A DNA stretch of 64,000 bases from Theobroma cacao. Lineage: Eukaryota > Streptophyta > Magnoliopsida > Malvales > Malvaceae. The DNA lies in assembly GCF_000208745.1 (NCBI RefSeq), contig NC_030852.1, positions 25,229,950 to 25,293,949 of the forward strand, given 5' to 3'. The notes under the pieces were generated by a model. That model was given only the letters and a program-made list of their open reading frames with translations. It was not told the origin of the DNA and did no database searches. A program made the position numbers and the translations under genes. Within the stretch, counting starts at the first letter, position 1. Each line of letters opens with the position of its first letter. This document shows, piece after piece, positions 62,957 to 64,000 of this stretch.

Positions 62957-64000
62957 TGTCACAGCCTAAATTTTGGGCTATGACCGGCACATGGGCTCAA
63001 TAGGCATAGTCCACTAAACCCAAGCAAGCTTATTTATGTAATCTCGATCATTAATCCCAATCATTATTTCTAAAACCACATATTGAACTTCTCAATTAAA
63101 AATGTTTCGGTAATATTTTATAGCAACCGAATATTCATCTTTGTATTATCTCAAAGTATTGTCATTCATTGCTATCTCATAAGGGCATCATCATCAATCC
63201 AACATATACATACTTCATTTATAACATGACTCTTAGTAGTTTACATTACATATAAGTGTACACAAACAAAAGACTCTCAACCGTCAGCGGAGTGACTTTA
63301 AGTGAAGGTACCGCTATTTAGATGCCATAGTATCTACCAAGAAGACGAGCATGCGTGGTGTCAAACCCTGTTCTATAAAATAATTACGACATCATTTACA
63401 TGCTCAATAGAATGTTTGCATATTTAGGAAGTTCGAGGAATCGTTAAAAGACGATATTGCCCATAATGGTACCATTAAGTCGATTACACCTCGAACTAGT
63501 TCAAATAGAAATTTTAAGATGAAATTAAGAGTTTCACAGTTCAGGGATGACTCAAAATGGTAATTCAGAGTTCGAAGATCAATTTGGAGTCAAACCGAAA
63601 TTTTCACTATCCAGGGGTAAAATAGCTATTTGCCACTTGAGGACAAAATGAGAATTTTTAGAAAAGATTTTTTTTGACCCCATTTGACTTATTGGAGAAT
63701 GATTTGAGTATTGGAGTATGATTTGAAGTTTAAAAGTGAAAAATTTTAATTCCGGTATAATTTGGAGTATAGGGGCGAAATGGTAATTTTGCCACTCCGG
63801 GGGCAAATCGGTAAATTTTTACCCCCGACACTTGTCAAGACCAAGGGATTTTATTCATTATGGAAATGGATAAATATGAGAAATGTGTGGTGGAGAATTA
63901 AAGAATTAAAAGTCAAATATTTAAAATTTGAACCAATAAGGAAATGCCATGTGTCATGTTTTTATTATTTTATTATTTCTTTATAAAAAGGCAAAAAATC
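62957..64000. mobile_element. LTR-retrotransposon sequence related to the 17-kb solo LTR, incomplete at the window edge
   Basis: 62957 starts with TGTCACAGCCTAAATTTTGG, a typical opening of plant gypsy LTRs (TGTCAC type). From about 63405 the sequence aligns by eye with 17720-18280: CTCGAACTA, GATCAATTTGGAGTCAAA, TTTTCACTATCCA, GACAAAATGAGAATTTTTA, CCCCATTTGACT and GGTAATTTTGCCAC recur in the same order. It is non-coding and runs off the right end. Whether 62957-63404 belongs to the same LTR or to a second insertion is unresolved. Confidence 0.6.

Overview
This window is nuclear DNA from a flowering plant, almost certainly a eudicot. Genes are split by short GT-AG introns, intergenic DNA is strongly AT-rich, and retrotransposon debris is abundant. 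All recognisable proteins belong to plant families: ATG16, MSRA, KDEL-tailed cysteine endopeptidase, FBD-type F-box, pectate lyase, BTB/TAZ (BT1-like), STICHEL-like and adenosylhomocysteinase. I lean towards a rosid, but the sequence alone does not fix the species. Two single Ns (2054 and 21243) mark joins in a draft assembly.

Layout. 1-816 is a decayed Ty3/gypsy pol fragment. An autophagy gene, ATG16, follows (2303-5095, +), with an apparent start codon split by an intron. Two AT-rich foldback elements then precede a cytosolic methionine sulfoxide reductase A (6865-7528, +) and a KDEL-tailed papain-like endopeptidase (7877-9744, -). A third foldback element lies next to an F-box/LRR/FBD pseudogene (12741-15797). 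From 17.0 to 27.0 kb is a nested transposon block: a 3.16-kb solo LTR with a 5-bp target duplication inside a CACTA-like sequence, a dead Ty1/copia element with both LTRs, and a truncated second copy fused to its 3' LTR. A gene-poor stretch leads to a pectate lyase (33737-35385, +). Another long non-coding stretch precedes a BT1-like BTB/TAZ gene (43557-46492, +). A STICHEL-like (DnaX-like AAA) gene (52894-57977, +) and S-adenosyl-L-homocysteine hydrolase (59578-61358, -) complete the genes. The window closes in LTR sequence related to the 17-kb solo LTR.

There is no operon-like organisation. Each gene has its own non-coding flanks, and the functions (autophagy, protein repair, programmed-cell-death proteolysis, cell-wall remodelling, hormone and stress signalling, trichome and microtubule biology, methyl cycle) are unrelated. 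All seven intact gene models were assembled by hand from splice sites that keep the reading frame; summed exons give 509, 194, 364, 404, 354, 1027 and 485 residues in map order.

I did not find a convincing new biological system. The more interesting items are the split ATG of ATG16, the nested and tandem LTR structures, the foldback family with a SINE-like insertion, a segment shared between the F-box upstream region and a distant gene-free locus, and a uORF cluster in the STICHEL-like leader.
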